In this document: piece after piece, positions 33,662 through 43,382 of the stretch
Layout: every line of letters begins with the position of its first letter
Numbering within the stretch: position 1 is the first letter of the stretch
DNA from: Cytophagales bacterium
GTDB lineage: Bacteria > Bacteroidota > Bacteroidia > Cytophagales > Thermoflexibacteraceae
NCBI GenBank assembly: GCA_013299115.1
Contig: JAAFKA010000010.1
Span: 106,888-170,887 of the forward strand
Reading direction: 5' to 3'
Length of the DNA: 64,000 bases
Program-made: the position numbers and the translations under genes
Notes under the pieces: generated by a model
Told to the model about the DNA's origin: nothing
Seen by the model: the letters and a program-made list of their open reading frames with translations, nothing else
The model's database searches: none

Positions 33662-35074
33662 CTAATTCCCTGCTGTAGCCGTAGTTTCAGGATTTCCTCC
33701 CAAATCAAACTGCTCGTCGACTTGCGATTTTTCTTCTTCGGCTTTTTTGGGATTTAGTTTGTCGAGTTCCATCTGGGCAGCACGAGAAAAACTGCCGTAG
33801 TCAGCTTTTTTGAAAGCCTCTTTAGCCTTGTCTAATTGGTTCATAGATTTTCGGACTGTTGCCAATCCGAAGTGATACAAAGCTCTGGTTTCAAAGTCCA
33901 ACCCTGCTGCTGCGGTGATAATTTCCAATAGGTTGATAGCCTCTTGGTAATTTTTTAACCTGTAATTAGCCATAGCTTGGACAAACATCATTTGGTAGTC
34001 GGTCGGTTTTATTTTCAATGCGTCTTTTGAGTAGGCAATGGCATCACCAAATTTGCCTGCGTCCATTTGGCTGGTGGTGATAGCCTTATACATTTCGTAT
34101 TGGTTGTTGATATTGGTTTCATTTTTTACAGCCTCCAAATAGTGGACTAAGGCAGCATCATGGCGGTTGGTTTCTTTTTTAGAAATTTCAGCCATCATCA
34201 GGTGTGCCTGTGAGTAATTGTGCTGCATTTTGAGGGTCAGCTGCAAATATTCTTTTGCTTGGGCAAAATCATAAACCTTGTAATAAGATTGGGCAGTAGC
34301 AAAATAATTTTTGGGGTCAAACCTTGCAATCAAGTTTTTAAAATAGCCGTAATTTGCATTTTGCCACGATTCGAAAGCCAAATCGTATTGCCCCATCTTG
34401 TAAAAAGCATAGCCCAATTCATAATAAAAACGCGAAGCATATTTAGGCTCTTTGGTTTCGAGTTGGCGAGTGGCAGTGAGCATAGCAGCCTTAGCCGTTT
34501 GATAATCACCCAATTCGTTGCTCGACTTGGCTTCGTAAAACAGCACATCAGGGTCAGAAGGACTAAGTTTTTTGGCGTCAGCTATGTGTTGTTTTGCCTT
34601 TGCATACTCTCCATTGCGAACTAAGGTGTTCAGAATAGTCAATTTATATTTGAGTTTTTTCTGCACATCAGGCTCATACTTAAAAGCATCGTCTAAGGTT
34701 TTGACTACATTTTCGTATTTTTTCTGAATTTTGTAGCATTGTGCCATCAGCGTATAGGCAGGCATAAAATCCTTTTTGATTTCCACCGTTTTTTGCAACG
34801 AGGCTATGGCATTGTCCGCATCGCGGAGCATAAAGTAGCATTGCCCTTTGGCGTAGGCAAATTTAAAGTTTTGAGGGTCTGCACTTAGTGCTTTGTCATA
34901 TTCAAAAACAGCCTCTATATACCTTTTTGTTCGCCGCATACTTTCGGCTTTCAAAAAAGACTGCAAAGCCACTGTTTCGTTAGGGGCTTGCGGGGCTTGT
35001 GCCACCACAACCAAAGGAAAAGTAAACCATACACCAATAACCCATACCCAAAAGGTAAATCTCCATCGCATCAT
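33662..35074 (-). CDS. TPR-repeat exported protein
   Basis: Protein of 470 aa with an N-terminal signal (FTFPLVVVAQAPQ) and about ten TPR units (YIEAVFEYDKALSADPQNFK; NAIASLQKTVEIKKDFMPAY; and similar), ending in a charged tail (NPKKAEEEKSQVDEQFDLGG). It is probably a periplasmic scaffold. The frame is open for 59 further codons upstream, but that stretch is basic and runs into a palindromic repeat, so I take the double ATG at 35069-35074, where the signal peptide begins. A role is not indicated by neighbours. Confidence 0.82.
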   Translation of the reverse strand: MMRWRFTFWVWVIGVWFTFPLVVVAQAPQAPNETVALQSFLKAESMRRTKRYIEAVFEYDKALSADPQNFKFAYAKGQCYFMLRDADNAIASLQKTVEIKKDFMPAYTLMAQCYKIQKKYENVVKTLDDAFKYEPDVQKKLKYKLTILNTLVRNGEYAKAKQHIADAKKLSPSDPDVLFYEAKSSNELGDYQTAKAAMLTATRQLETKEPKYASRFYYELGYAFYKMGQYDLAFESWQNANYGYFKNLIARFDPKNYFATAQSYYKVYDFAQAKEYLQLTLKMQHNYSQAHLMMAEISKKETNRHDAALVHYLEAVKNETNINNQYEMYKAITTSQMDAGKFGDAIAYSKDALKIKPTDYQMMFVQAMANYRLKNYQEAINLLEIITAAAGLDFETRALYHFGLATVRKSMNQLDKAKEAFKKADYGSFSRAAQMELDKLNPKKAEEEKSQVDEQFDLGGNPETTATAGN

Positions 35075-35400
35075 AAACCACTGAAAATTAGCAAGTTGAA
35101 ACTTTTTGCCTATTATACGCAAAATAAGGAAAAACATTTCAAATTTTACACCTTTTTTTGAGATTTCACAAATTTTGAGGTTAATTTTTTGATAGTGCCT
35201 CATTATAATACTCAAAACTAACATTTCTTTGAGAAATGTCAGTTCTAACAAGGTCGCAGTATTATTTGCATGACACTGCCAATTTTTTGAGTCAAGCGTA
35301 GGTAAACTCCTCTAAATCATTTTTTTCCTAAATTTTTTTATAGCTTTGATACTATTTCCTATTGATTTTCTATGTACTTTTGGAAAAAATAAAAAGACAA
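35075..35400. repeat. 326-base divergent intergenic region with a palindromic element of the 15-3-15 family
   Basis: A hairpin spans 35214-35246 (left arm aaaactaacatttct, 3-base loop, right arm agaaatgtcagttct, one wobble and one end mismatch). It is flanked by an imperfect outer repeat: gatagtgcct near 35191 and atgacactgcc near 35270, together with ataatact/agtattat. No gene is seen; the PrxQ promoter should lie in the last 100 bases. Confidence 0.7.
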
Positions 35401-35865
35401 ATGGCACTAAAAATAAATGACCAAGCCCCTGATTTTTCGTTGCCTTCTTCAGAAGGCGGAAGTTTTACGCTGTCAAAAAATATGGCAAGCCAGCCTTGTG
35501 TGCTGTATTTTTATCCAAAAAACTTTACAAAAACCTGCACTGCCGAAGCTTGTGAGTTTAAAAACCATTTTGAGGATTTTCGCAATTTGGGTGTAAAAGT
35601 GGTGGGTATCAGCCAAGACAATGTGGAGTCACATCTTAAATTTAAAAAAGCCTATGATTTGCCTTTTGAGTTGTTGGCAGACGAAAAAGGGCAAGTGCTG
35701 GCTAAGTACGACTCTGATATTTTTGCTATTGGTGGTTTCTTAGGGTTGAGCAAAAGGGTAACGTATTTGCTCGATGGACAGCAAAAAATAATGGCAGTTT
35801 ACGAAGGTTTTTTTGAGGCAAAAGAACACGTTATTAGTATGCTGGAGGTGTTAAAAAAGAAATAA
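35401..35865 (+). CDS. bcp: Thioredoxin-dependent thiol peroxidase (BCP/PrxQ-type peroxiredoxin)
   Basis: Cytoplasmic peroxiredoxin of 154 aa that reduces peroxides with thioredoxin. The motif YFYPKNFTKTCTAEACEF holds the peroxidatic Cys46 and, five residues on, the resolving Cys51, as in the atypical two-Cys PrxQ class; the usual TPGCT reads TKTCT. The rest (KVVGISQDNVESHLKFKKAY; PFELLADEKGQVLAKY) is standard. ATG 35401 is chosen because MALKINDQAPDFSLP is the family start; the open frame upstream is not family-like. The gene is followed after 14 bases by the NuoD-like gene and may be co-transcribed with it. Confidence 0.92.
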   Translation: MALKINDQAPDFSLPSSEGGSFTLSKNMASQPCVLYFYPKNFTKTCTAEACEFKNHFEDFRNLGVKVVGISQDNVESHLKFKKAYDLPFELLADEKGQVLAKYDSDIFAIGGFLGLSKRVTYLLDGQQKIMAVYEGFFEAKEHVISMLEVLKKK

Positions 35866-35879
35866 TAAACAAACTAATA

Positions 35880-37400
35880 ATGACTACGCAAGACAATTTG
35901 ATTGTTTTACGCAATAACGAGGTTATTCTATTAGCTGATATACCTGTTTTGCCCTATAAAAAATTCGCCCAAACCGTCTTGGACTCGTTGGATACTTCTT
36001 ACAAAAGGTGTGTCTGTTATTATGCTTTTCCCTACAAAACCAAACTGAAATTCATTTGCGGTATTGCAGATGATACCAAACACACCATTCAGTTGGTTTC
36101 TTTTGAATTGAACCTCAAAGATAGGCACGAACTGCCCTCGATTGCCGAAAAACACCAACCGTTGGCAATTTATGAAAGAGAAATAGCCGAAAATTGGTCG
36201 GTAAGTTTTGCCAATCACCCATGGCAAAAACCTGTTCGGTATCCACAAAACCGCAGCAACCACAAACAAACCATTGCCAATTATCCTTTTTACCAAATTC
36301 AGTCGAGCCAACTCCATGAGGTAGGCGTAGGTCCTATTCACGCAGGCGTAATAGAACCAGGTCATTTTCGGTTTATTTGCAATGGCGAAAAAGTTTTGCA
36401 CCTCGAAATTCAATTAGGATTTCAGCACAGAGGAGTAGAACAGCTTTTTGTGGGACATAAAAAACTGTTGCAACGAACAGCCTTAGCAGAAAACATAGCA
36501 GGAGATACCACCGTAGGGCATACACTTGCCTTTGTAAGCCTGATGGAAGCCTTAGCAGGCATACAACCTACTGAAAGATTGCAGATGGAAAGGGCAGTGG
36601 CGTTGGAAATGGAAAGAATAGCCATTCACGTTGGCGATTTGAGTGCCATGTTTACCGATATTGCCTACCAATTAGGCAGTGCCGTATTGGGTGCTTTGCG
36701 AACTCCTGTTATCAATTATTTTCAATGGTGGTGTGGCAATCGTTTTGCCAAATCCTTAGTGCGGACAGGTGGCACACATTATCCGCTGCACGACAAATTG
36801 ATAGAAAGACTGAACAAACTATTCGAGGATTTTGTCCCTCGTTTCCAAGAAATGAATGTATTGGCTTTTAATATGCCTTCGGTGTTGAGTCGTTTCGAAA
36901 ATATTGGTACGGTTACTTCCAAACAAGCCCAACTGATGGGAGCAGTAGGCATGGCAGCACGTATGGTCGGTTTGCCGCGTGATATTCGGTATTCGCACCC
37001 TTTTGGGGCTTTTAAAGATGTGCCGTATAAACCCGCCTTAGTGCAGACAGGTGATGTGTATGCAAGGGGGCAGCTACGCAAAATAGAAATAGAAAAATCA
37101 ATTTTATTGGTGCAAACTTTTATGCAAGACATCAATAAATTGCCACCACCACCCAAACCCACCCAAGAAGTGCAACTGCAACCCAATAGCTTTGCTCTCT
37201 CTATGACTGAAGGGTGGCGTGGCGAAACCGTACACAGTGCCGTAACAGACGAACAAGGCGAAATTTTGCACTATAAAGTAAAGGATGCTTCGTTTCATAA
37301 TTGGCTGGCGTTGGCAGTAGCCCTCCGCAACCAAGAAATTTCGGATTTTCCTATCAACAATAAGAGTTTCGATTTGAGTTATTGTGGGTTTGATTTGTAA
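35880..37400 (+). CDS. Group 4 hydrogenase / complex I large-subunit homologue (HycE/NuoCD-like) lacking NiFe cysteines
   Basis: Fusion of a NuoC-like N-terminal part (about 1-130) with a NuoD/HycE-like large subunit (about 140-506). Family motifs: VGVGPIHAGVIEPGHFRF, LGFQHRGVEQLF and the C-terminal FDLSYCGFDL. In true [NiFe]-hydrogenases the first block contains RxCGxC and the last DPCxxC; here no Cys is present in the first and only one in the last, so a NiFe centre is not expected. It resembles the large subunit of the proton-pumping membrane complexes related to Mrp, Mbh and Hyf. A possible partner, nuoH, is 17 kb away at 54432; the other subunits are not in the window. Confidence 0.85.
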   Translation: MTTQDNLIVLRNNEVILLADIPVLPYKKFAQTVLDSLDTSYKRCVCYYAFPYKTKLKFICGIADDTKHTIQLVSFELNLKDRHELPSIAEKHQPLAIYEREIAENWSVSFANHPWQKPVRYPQNRSNHKQTIANYPFYQIQSSQLHEVGVGPIHAGVIEPGHFRFICNGEKVLHLEIQLGFQHRGVEQLFVGHKKLLQRTALAENIAGDTTVGHTLAFVSLMEALAGIQPTERLQMERAVALEMERIAIHVGDLSAMFTDIAYQLGSAVLGALRTPVINYFQWWCGNRFAKSLVRTGGTHYPLHDKLIERLNKLFEDFVPRFQEMNVLAFNMPSVLSRFENIGTVTSKQAQLMGAVGMAARMVGLPRDIRYSHPFGAFKDVPYKPALVQTGDVYARGQLRKIEIEKSILLVQTFMQDINKLPPPPKPTQEVQLQPNSFALSMTEGWRGETVHSAVTDEQGEILHYKVKDASFHNWLALAVALRNQEISDFPINNKSFDLSYCGFDL

Positions 37401-37526
37401 AATAATTAGTCTTTTTTTTGGTAGTTACAAAAATAAAAACTATCTTCGTACCTGTAATTTAAAAAACAGGAAATTGAGAAAGGGAACTGAAAAGTACCCT
37501 TTTTTATTGCCTATCATTAATGGTCA

Positions 37527-38018
37527 ATGAACACAAAAGACAAAATAAACCAAATAGCAACTGAATGGCTGGTAGCACACCCCAACCTTTTTGTTGTGGA
37601 TATAGTCATTACTAACAAAGGTAAACAACGAATAATGGTCTTGCTCGATGGTAATAAGGGTGTAACCATAGATGAATGTGCAAGCCTAAGCAGACGTATT
37701 GGCTATATTCTCGAACAAGAAAATAGCATAGAGGAAGCTTATATTTTAGAGGTTTCCTCACCAGGTGTAGGTTATCCTTTGCAACTGCAACGCCAATATG
37801 TAGCTAATTTAGGTAGAAAACTTAAAGTAGAATTGACTGATGGCAGCACTGCCGTAGGCAAAATAGACAAAGTAGAAACTACGCACTTTGTTATAGAATT
37901 GGAGCAAAAAAAATTGTCTGCCAAAGCCAAAAAAGCATTGACCACACCACCTGACACACACAAGCAAATTGCTTTTGAGCAAGTAAAAAAAGCTGTGGTG
38001 CAGATAGAATTTGAATAA
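37527..38018 (+). CDS. rimP: Ribosome maturation factor RimP
   Basis: Protein of 163 aa for 30S subunit assembly. The family hallmark EEAYILEVSSPGVGYPLQLQ (about 69-88) and the preceding TIDECASLSRRIGYILEQ are clear, and the C-terminal SH3-like domain follows (LKVELTDGSTAVGKIDKVET). In most bacteria rimP is followed by nusA and infB; here the next gene is convergent and unrelated, so the usual operon is broken after rimP or nusA-infB lie elsewhere. ATG 37527 has no competing start. Confidence 0.88.
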   Translation: MNTKDKINQIATEWLVAHPNLFVVDIVITNKGKQRIMVLLDGNKGVTIDECASLSRRIGYILEQENSIEEAYILEVSSPGVGYPLQLQRQYVANLGRKLKVELTDGSTAVGKIDKVETTHFVIELEQKKLSAKAKKALTTPPDTHKQIAFEQVKKAVVQIEFE

Positions 38019-38152
38019 ATTCCTTTAGACGAATGACGAAAAATTTAGATTTTGTGTTGTCAATCATCGTAAGACTTTGACAACGCAAGTTTTGTACTTA
38101 GCCTAATAAACGCCAAAAATTTTTGTTTTTTTGCTTTTTGCTAAACTATCAC

Positions 38153-39331
38153 TCATGTTGCATCTATCCAATGTCCCAGAAATTGGGAAGTACCGTTGAT
38201 AATTTTTCCGCCACGCCTAAAACCTAAACCACAAGGGTCGCCAGCTATGTAAACTCCTGCTTGATAACAAAAGCCGTTGGCATCTTGCATAAAAGGTGTG
38301 TAGGCTTGGTAAATTTTTGCAAAACGGTGATAATCTCCTTCTGATTCGTGAGCCAAATTGCCTTTGCCATCAAAAATTTTGATATTGTCGCCTTCTCTGC
38401 CAAACAAAACTTTTTCTACATAACCTGTACCCAAGTTGCTAAGAGGTTGATAAGCAGTCTGTAACAAGAGAGGGTGATTGGGGTATAAATCCCACAAAAT
38501 TTTGAGGATTGCCTTCGATTGCAACAGCATCACATAAGGCGGATTCAACACCACTGCCTTGCGTTGCATGATGATAGGGCGTAGCAAATCCAACAGTTCT
38601 GGCTCGTCTAAAACAATAAACTCCCAAGGAACTAATTGAAAGAAAAAAGGATAAGCCTGTTCTCTGCCATTTTGATTGCACAAAATTCCTTCGGTTGCCG
38701 AAAAAATCACGTCTTCTATGTAGCTGTACGCCACCTCAAAACCAGCTTCTTTGGCAGCCTCGCCCAACAAAGCCACATTGCTTTGGTCTTCTGCACTTCC
38801 CCGCAAAACGGCAAACAAAATTTTTGGGGCTAAATCCCAATTTTGCTTTTTCAGGTGCAGAAAATGCTCTTTGATAGTTTCATAAATGCTGTTGAACTGC
38901 AAACCTTCGTCATAGCCATTTTCTTTCAGGTGCAGCCACTGCACTACGGCAGCTTCGGGCAAACAAGTAGCAGTATTGGCGTTAAACTCTATGAGTTTGA
39001 TAGGGCTATTGCCAATTCCCCCACTAAAATCAAACCTTCCGTAGAGGTGTATATGCCTTTCGTCTTGCCACGTATAGTCGATGAGAGAACGAATGGCAGG
39101 CGAAATTTGCAATTCGTCATACAGGTCGTTAGCTATCACGTATTGAGCAGCCTCACAAAGCATTTCATACAGTTCTTGGGCTGCATAGTAATATTTTTCA
39201 GCCTCCTGCTCGGTTATCTTGACCACTTCGTTTGCCAAATAAGGCAAAGTGTCTTCGCCCAGCATCCAATTCCACCCCGACTGACGGAGGGCATGGGCAG
39301 GACTTTTTGGTAAATTTGTTAAGGTTATCAT
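38153..39331 (-). CDS. Glutathionylspermidine synthase-like ATP-grasp protein (YgiC-like)
   Basis: ATP-grasp amide ligase of 392 aa of the GSP_synth family. Typical segments: GRFDFSGGIGNSPIKLIEFN then ANTATCLPEAA (acidic metal and substrate site), KILFAVLRGSAEDQ, and near the end FCYQAGVYIAGDPCGLGFRR. It lacks the N-terminal amidase of E. coli Gss, so it corresponds to the stand-alone YgiC/YjfC type, whose true substrate (a peptide or polyamine) is uncertain. The gene starts 6 bases after the stop of the lipoprotein gene at 39338-39931, and the pair mirrors the E. coli ygiB-ygiC order. Confidence 0.85.
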   Translation of the reverse strand: MITLTNLPKSPAHALRQSGWNWMLGEDTLPYLANEVVKITEQEAEKYYYAAQELYEMLCEAAQYVIANDLYDELQISPAIRSLIDYTWQDERHIHLYGRFDFSGGIGNSPIKLIEFNANTATCLPEAAVVQWLHLKENGYDEGLQFNSIYETIKEHFLHLKKQNWDLAPKILFAVLRGSAEDQSNVALLGEAAKEAGFEVAYSYIEDVIFSATEGILCNQNGREQAYPFFFQLVPWEFIVLDEPELLDLLRPIIMQRKAVVLNPPYVMLLQSKAILKILWDLYPNHPLLLQTAYQPLSNLGTGYVEKVLFGREGDNIKIFDGKGNLAHESEGDYHRFAKIYQAYTPFMQDANGFCYQAGVYIAGDPCGLGFRRGGKIINGTSQFLGHWIDAT

Positions 39332-39337
39332 GTGAGC

Positions 39338-39931
39338 TTACCCTCTTGCGTGTCCGTGTGAACTACTACTAAAAAAACCACTGCTACGGCTGGTGGTGTG
39401 GTGTGCCATGCTGGTATTGACCTGTTGCGAATGTTGGTAGGTCAATTCATCTATGTAACACTGTACCATTCGCCTCCGCCAATAGTCTTCTTCGTGCAGA
39501 GGTTCTTGATAATACGGATAGAGTTGCCTGCGTCTGTCCACCGAAAGCATATTGCCAATGGCACTGTAAGCCACAATTTCGGATAGGTTGTCGAAGGAAT
39601 GATTGCGAGAAAAAACAGCACGAGATTCGTCTAATCGTTGCCACAAAGAGTCGAATAAAAGCACCTCATGGTTGCCATCGAGATAGTAAATAGAGGCGTA
39701 AGATTCATTGGGCAAATCGTACAAAGTTTCGTCTGAAATGACAAATTGATGCGGAGATATTTCCTTGATGGTCGTATGCACACTTTGGGTGTAATAGTCC
39801 TCCGTACAGCTTGTTGCGAGTGGAAAAATAACGGCTACAGATAAAGAAGTAGCCAAAATTGTTTGATAACTTTCTTGAAGCAAGAGATTTTTAACTTTTC
39901 GGAGAAAAGGCTTCAGGAGAACGTCGTCCAT
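39338..39931 (-). CDS. YgiB-like lipoprotein paired with the ATP-grasp ligase
   Basis: Lipoprotein of 197 aa with lipobox ATSCTE after a hydrophobic stretch (LSVAVIFPLA), a middle domain (VISDETLYDLPNESYASIYY), and a tail rich in His and Ser with Gly and Arg (SRSSGFFSSSSHGHARG). E. coli YgiB (DUF1190) also ends in a Ser/Gly-rich tail and precedes ygiC, so position and tail argue for the same role, possibly as the substrate that the ligase modifies. Direct sequence similarity to YgiB is weak by eye. The start is ATG 39929-39931 (MDDVLLKPF). Confidence 0.6.
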   Translation of the reverse strand: MDDVLLKPFLRKVKNLLLQESYQTILATSLSVAVIFPLATSCTEDYYTQSVHTTIKEISPHQFVISDETLYDLPNESYASIYYLDGNHEVLLFDSLWQRLDESRAVFSRNHSFDNLSEIVAYSAIGNMLSVDRRRQLYPYYQEPLHEEDYWRRRMVQCYIDELTYQHSQQVNTSMAHHTTSRSSGFFSSSSHGHARG

Positions 39932-40050
39932 TGTGATTAAAAGTTGATACACTTTCTTTTACGAAAAGTGTTAAAAAATGTTACTTGCAAAGTGTAAGTT
40001 TTTTGTTGATTGGCAAGAAATAGTTAATACCGAAAAATAAATTATACAAT

Positions 40051-40084
40051 TTTGTGTACTTCCCAAAAAACTTTATTACCTTTG
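40051..40084 (+). promoter_or_regulatory. Promoter for rpsG-fusA
   Basis: TTTG at 40051-40054 and TACCTTTG at 40077-40084 (22-base spacer) match the Bacteroidota -33/-7 consensus; the rpsG ATG is at 40134. Confidence 0.6.
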
Positions 40085-40133
40085 CAAGCCCAAAATATAA
40101 ATGGGCTTTTTTAGTTTACAATCTAACAAAAAA

Positions 40134-40616
40134 ATGAGAAAGTCAAAACCTAAAAAACGGTACGTTTTGCCAGACCCTAAGTTTAACGATACTTTGGTAA
40201 CAAAGTTCGTAAATAGCTTAATGTATGACGGCAAAAAAAGTATTGCCTACAGCATTTTCTACGATGCCATCGCATTGATAGAACAAAGATTGAGTAAAGG
40301 CGGTGACGCAGTCAACGGTCTTGAAGTTTGGAAAAAGGCATTGAATAACGTAATGCCTTCCGTTGAGGTGCGAAGCAGGAGAGTTGGAGGTGCTACCTTC
40401 CAAGTTCCAAGCGAAGTACGTCCTGAAAGAAAAGTTTCTCTCGGCATCAAATGGATGTTGCTTTACACTCGTAAACGCAGCGAAAAAACCATGACAGAGA
40501 AATTGGCAAGCGAAATCATTGCAGCCTCCAAAGGCGAAGGTGCAGCAGTGAAGAAAAAAGACGACACACACAGAATGGCGGAAGCAAACAAAGCATTCTC
40601 TCACTTCAAATTCTAA
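40134..40616 (+). CDS. rpsG: 30S ribosomal protein S7
   Basis: S7 (160 aa) nucleates assembly of the 30S head by binding 16S rRNA. The start MRKSKPKKRYVLPDPKFND, SLMYDGKKSIAYSIFYDAI, the VEVRSRRVGGATFQVPSEVR block and the C-terminal HRMAEANKAFSHFKF are typical. It heads rpsG-fusA-rpsJ. The str operon normally begins with rpsL (S12), but here a lipoprotein gene on the other strand takes its place, so rpsL lies elsewhere. ATG 40134 is chosen over the open frame upstream because it is the family start. Confidence 0.97.
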   Translation: MRKSKPKKRYVLPDPKFNDTLVTKFVNSLMYDGKKSIAYSIFYDAIALIEQRLSKGGDAVNGLEVWKKALNNVMPSVEVRSRRVGGATFQVPSEVRPERKVSLGIKWMLLYTRKRSEKTMTEKLASEIIAASKGEGAAVKKKDDTHRMAEANKAFSHFKF

Positions 40617-40634
40617 TTTTAAAGGATTACTACT

Positions 40635-42761
40635 GTGGCAAAAGACTTAAAAAAATTGCGTAACATCGGCATCATGGCTCACATCGATGCAGGTAAGACG
40701 ACAACTACTGAAAGGGTGTTGTACTATACTGGTATGTCGCACAAAATAGGTGAAGTACACGATGGAGCAGCTACAACCGACTGGATGGAGCAAGAGCAAG
40801 AAAGAGGTATCACCATTACTTCGGCGGCGGTTACAACCAACTGGTTTTTCCCAACCGTACAAGGTGAAAAAATACCTGAAACTTTGCAGTACCAAATCAA
40901 CGTAATTGACACACCTGGACACGTAGATTTTACAGTCGAGGTTGAAAGGTCTTTGCGTGTACTCGATGGTGCGGTAATGTTGCTTTGTGCTGTGGCGGGT
41001 GTGCAACCTCAATCAGAAACTGTTTGGAGACAAGCCGACAAATATACTGTGCCTCGCGTGGTGTTTGTAAACAAAATGGACAGAGCTGGTGCAGACTTTT
41101 TCAAGGCTGTACGCGACATCAAACAAAAAATTGGTGCTAAACCTGTTCCTTTGCAAATTCCTATTGGTGCAGAAGATACTTTTAAAGGCGTTGTAGATTT
41201 GATTACAATGAAAGGCATCATTTGGAATGAAGATGACAAAGGCAAAACTTACAAAGAAGTTCCTATTCCTGCCGATTTGCAAGCTGAAGCAGAAGAATGG
41301 AGAAACAACTTGTTAGAGTCTTTGGCTGATGTAGATGATGTGTTGATGCAAAAATATTTTGACGACCCCGCCTCTATTTCAGTGGCAGAAATCAATGCAG
41401 CACTCCGCAAGGGAACTATTGCAATGAAATTCTTCCCTGTGATGTGTGGCTCGGCTTTCAAAAACAAAGGCGTACAAGCTATGCTCGATGCGGTAATTGC
41501 TTACTTGCCTTGTCCGTTAGACTTACCTCCAATCGTAGGAATAAATCCTGATACAGAAAAAGAGGAAGTGCGTGAGCAACGCCCTGACCAACCTTTTACT
41601 GCTTTGGCGTTTAAAATTGCAACTGACCCCTTTGTTGGTCGTTTGTGCTTTATTCGTGTCTATTCAGGTCGTTTGGATAAAGGTTCTTATATTATCAATA
41701 TGAGAACAGGCAACAAAGAACGTATTTCACGTTTATTGCAAATGCACGCAAACAAACAAAATCCTATCGACGAAGTGGAGGCAGGAGATATTTGTGCAGG
41801 TGTAGGTTTCAAAGATATTCGCACAGGTGATACCTTGATAGGCGAAACAGCAGGCAAAATTGTATTAGAATCTATGTCATTCCCAGAACCAGTAATTGGT
41901 TATGCCATTGAGCCTAAAAAACAAGCTGATGCTGACAAAATTAGCAATGCTATTGCCAAATTAGTGGAGGAAGACCCTACATTGCGTGTAAACAGTGACC
42001 AAGAAACAGGTCAAACTATTTTGCGTGGTATGGGTGAGTTGCACTTAGAGATTATCATTGACCGTATGAAACGTGAGTTTGGCGTGGAGGTTAATCAAGG
42101 TGCGCCACAAGTGGCTTACAAAGAACACTTTACAGCAAAAGTTGAACACAAAGAGGTTTACAAAAAACAATCTGGTGGTAAAGGTAAATTTGCTGATATT
42201 GTGTTTGAAATCAGCCCAAGAGATGATGGCAAAGAAGGTTTAGAATTTGTGAATGATGTAGTAGGTGGTGTAATTCCAAAAGAATTTATCCCTGCGGTGC
42301 AAAAAGGCTTTACGGCTGCTATGGCAAATGGTGTATTGGCAGGTTATCCATTGACAGGTATGAAAGTACGTCTGTTCCATGGTTCTTACCATGACGTTGA
42401 CTCTGATGCTTTGTCGTTTGAGTTGGCTGCACAAATTGGCTACAAAGAAGCAGGTCGTAAATGTAAACCAAAATTGCTCGAACCTATTATGGCAGTAGAG
42501 GTGGTTACGCCTGACGATTTTACAGGACCTATCACAGGAGATTTGAACCGCAGAAGGGGTATGATGAAAGGCATGGACGGCAAATTGGGTGCGACTATCT
42601 TAAAGGCAGATGTGCCTTTGTCCGAATTGTTTGGCTATGTTACTACCTTGCGTACTTTGTCTTCTGGTCGTGCTTCAGCTTCTTTAACTTTCTCTCACTA
42701 CGCAGAAGTGCCTCAAAACATAGCTGACGACGTGATAACAAAAGCAAAAGGAGGAAAATAA
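40635..42761 (+). CDS. fusA: Translation elongation factor G
   Basis: Ribosomal translocase GTPase, 708 aa. G1 [20 protein letters not shown]2 GITITSAA, G3 DTPGHVDF, G4 NKMD and the domain IV/V segments ([42 protein letters not shown]) are intact. It uses a GTG start, 18 bases after the rpsG stop. The first half of the gene has a leader-coupled position typical of the str operon. The tuf gene, usually next, is missing; rpsJ follows after 103 bases of AT-rich DNA. Confidence 0.97.
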   Translation: MAKDLKKLRNIGIMAHIDAGKTTTTERVLYYTGMSHKIGEVHDGAATTDWMEQEQERGITITSAAVTTNWFFPTVQGEKIPETLQYQINVIDTPGHVDFTVEVERSLRVLDGAVMLLCAVAGVQPQSETVWRQADKYTVPRVVFVNKMDRAGADFFKAVRDIKQKIGAKPVPLQIPIGAEDTFKGVVDLITMKGIIWNEDDKGKTYKEVPIPADLQAEAEEWRNNLLESLADVDDVLMQKYFDDPASISVAEINAALRKGTIAMKFFPVMCGSAFKNKGVQAMLDAVIAYLPCPLDLPPIVGINPDTEKEEVREQRPDQPFTALAFKIATDPFVGRLCFIRVYSGRLDKGSYIINMRTGNKERISRLLQMHANKQNPIDEVEAGDICAGVGFKDIRTGDTLIGETAGKIVLESMSFPEPVIGYAIEPKKQADADKISNAIAKLVEEDPTLRVNSDQETGQTILRGMGELHLEIIIDRMKREFGVEVNQGAPQVAYKEHFTAKVEHKEVYKKQSGGKGKFADIVFEISPRDDGKEGLEFVNDVVGGVIPKEFIPAVQKGFTAAMANGVLAGYPLTGMKVRLFHGSYHDVDSDALSFELAAQIGYKEAGRKCKPKLLEPIMAVEVVTPDDFTGPITGDLNRRRGMMKGMDGKLGATILKADVPLSELFGYVTTLRTLSSGRASASLTFSHYAEVPQNIADDVITKAKGGK

Positions 42762-42864
42762 TTTTCTAATTACGAATTTTTAATTGCGAATTACGGTAAA
42801 TAACTCTAATCGTATTATTAAAAGTTCGTAATTCGTAATTTAACATTCGTAATTGAATATAGAG

Positions 42865-43170
42865 ATGAATCAAAAAATAAGAATAAAACTAAAATCTTAC
42901 GACCACAATTTGGTAGATAAATCTGCCGAAAAAATTGTGAAAGCTGTAAAAGCAACACAAGCTGTCGTAAATGGACCTATTCCTTTGCCTACGGAAAAGG
43001 AAAAGTACACAGTACTCCGTTCTCCTCACGTAAACAAAAAAGCACGTGAGCAGTTCCAACTTTGTACCTACAAAAGACTTATCGACATTTATTCTACCAG
43101 CCCAAAAACTGTAGATGCGTTGATGAAGTTAGAATTGCCAAGCGGGGTTGATGTAGAAATCAAAGTTTGA
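42865..43170 (+). CDS. rpsJ: 30S ribosomal protein S10
   Basis: S10 (101 aa), part of the 30S head and of NusB-S10 antitermination. [47 protein letters not shown] and the terminal [11 protein letters not shown] are standard. It usually heads the S10 operon (rplC, rplD and so on), but here a terminator follows and then a gene on the opposite strand, so rpsJ is cut off from that operon and attached behind fusA. The 103-base spacer holds several attacgaatt-like repeats. ATG 42865 is the family start; a TTG 12 bases upstream is in frame. Confidence 0.96.
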   Translation: MNQKIRIKLKSYDHNLVDKSAEKIVKAVKATQAVVNGPIPLPTEKEKYTVLRSPHVNKKAREQFQLCTYKRLIDIYSTSPKTVDALMKLELPSGVDVEIKV

Positions 43171-43208
43171 TAATTCTGTTTATTAGTTCAATTCACAATG
43201 AAACGAAC

Positions 43209-43234
43209 AGCCTTTTATGGAAACATAAAAGGCT
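43209..43234 (+). terminator. Terminator after rpsJ
   Basis: Perfect 11-base arms agccttttatg (43209-43219) and cataaaaggct (43224-43234) with a 4-base loop, followed by ttattgtat. Confidence 0.75.
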
Positions 43235-43382
43235 TTATTGTATAATCGTAATTAGTTAGCTACGTTGGCAATTTTCAACAATCCTTTACTTATTACCAAG
43301 TAGTAGCAAAAAAATAGACAGTAGTTGTAAAACTACTACCTATTTTTTTGAGATTTTGAAACTATTGCTATTGAAACAAAAA

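Noticed and set aside
42762..42864. AT-rich repeats of attacgaatt type between fusA and rpsJ, considered as an attachment or origin site.
   Set aside because: Low-complexity, imperfect and short; no defined unit length or boxes that would mark an origin.
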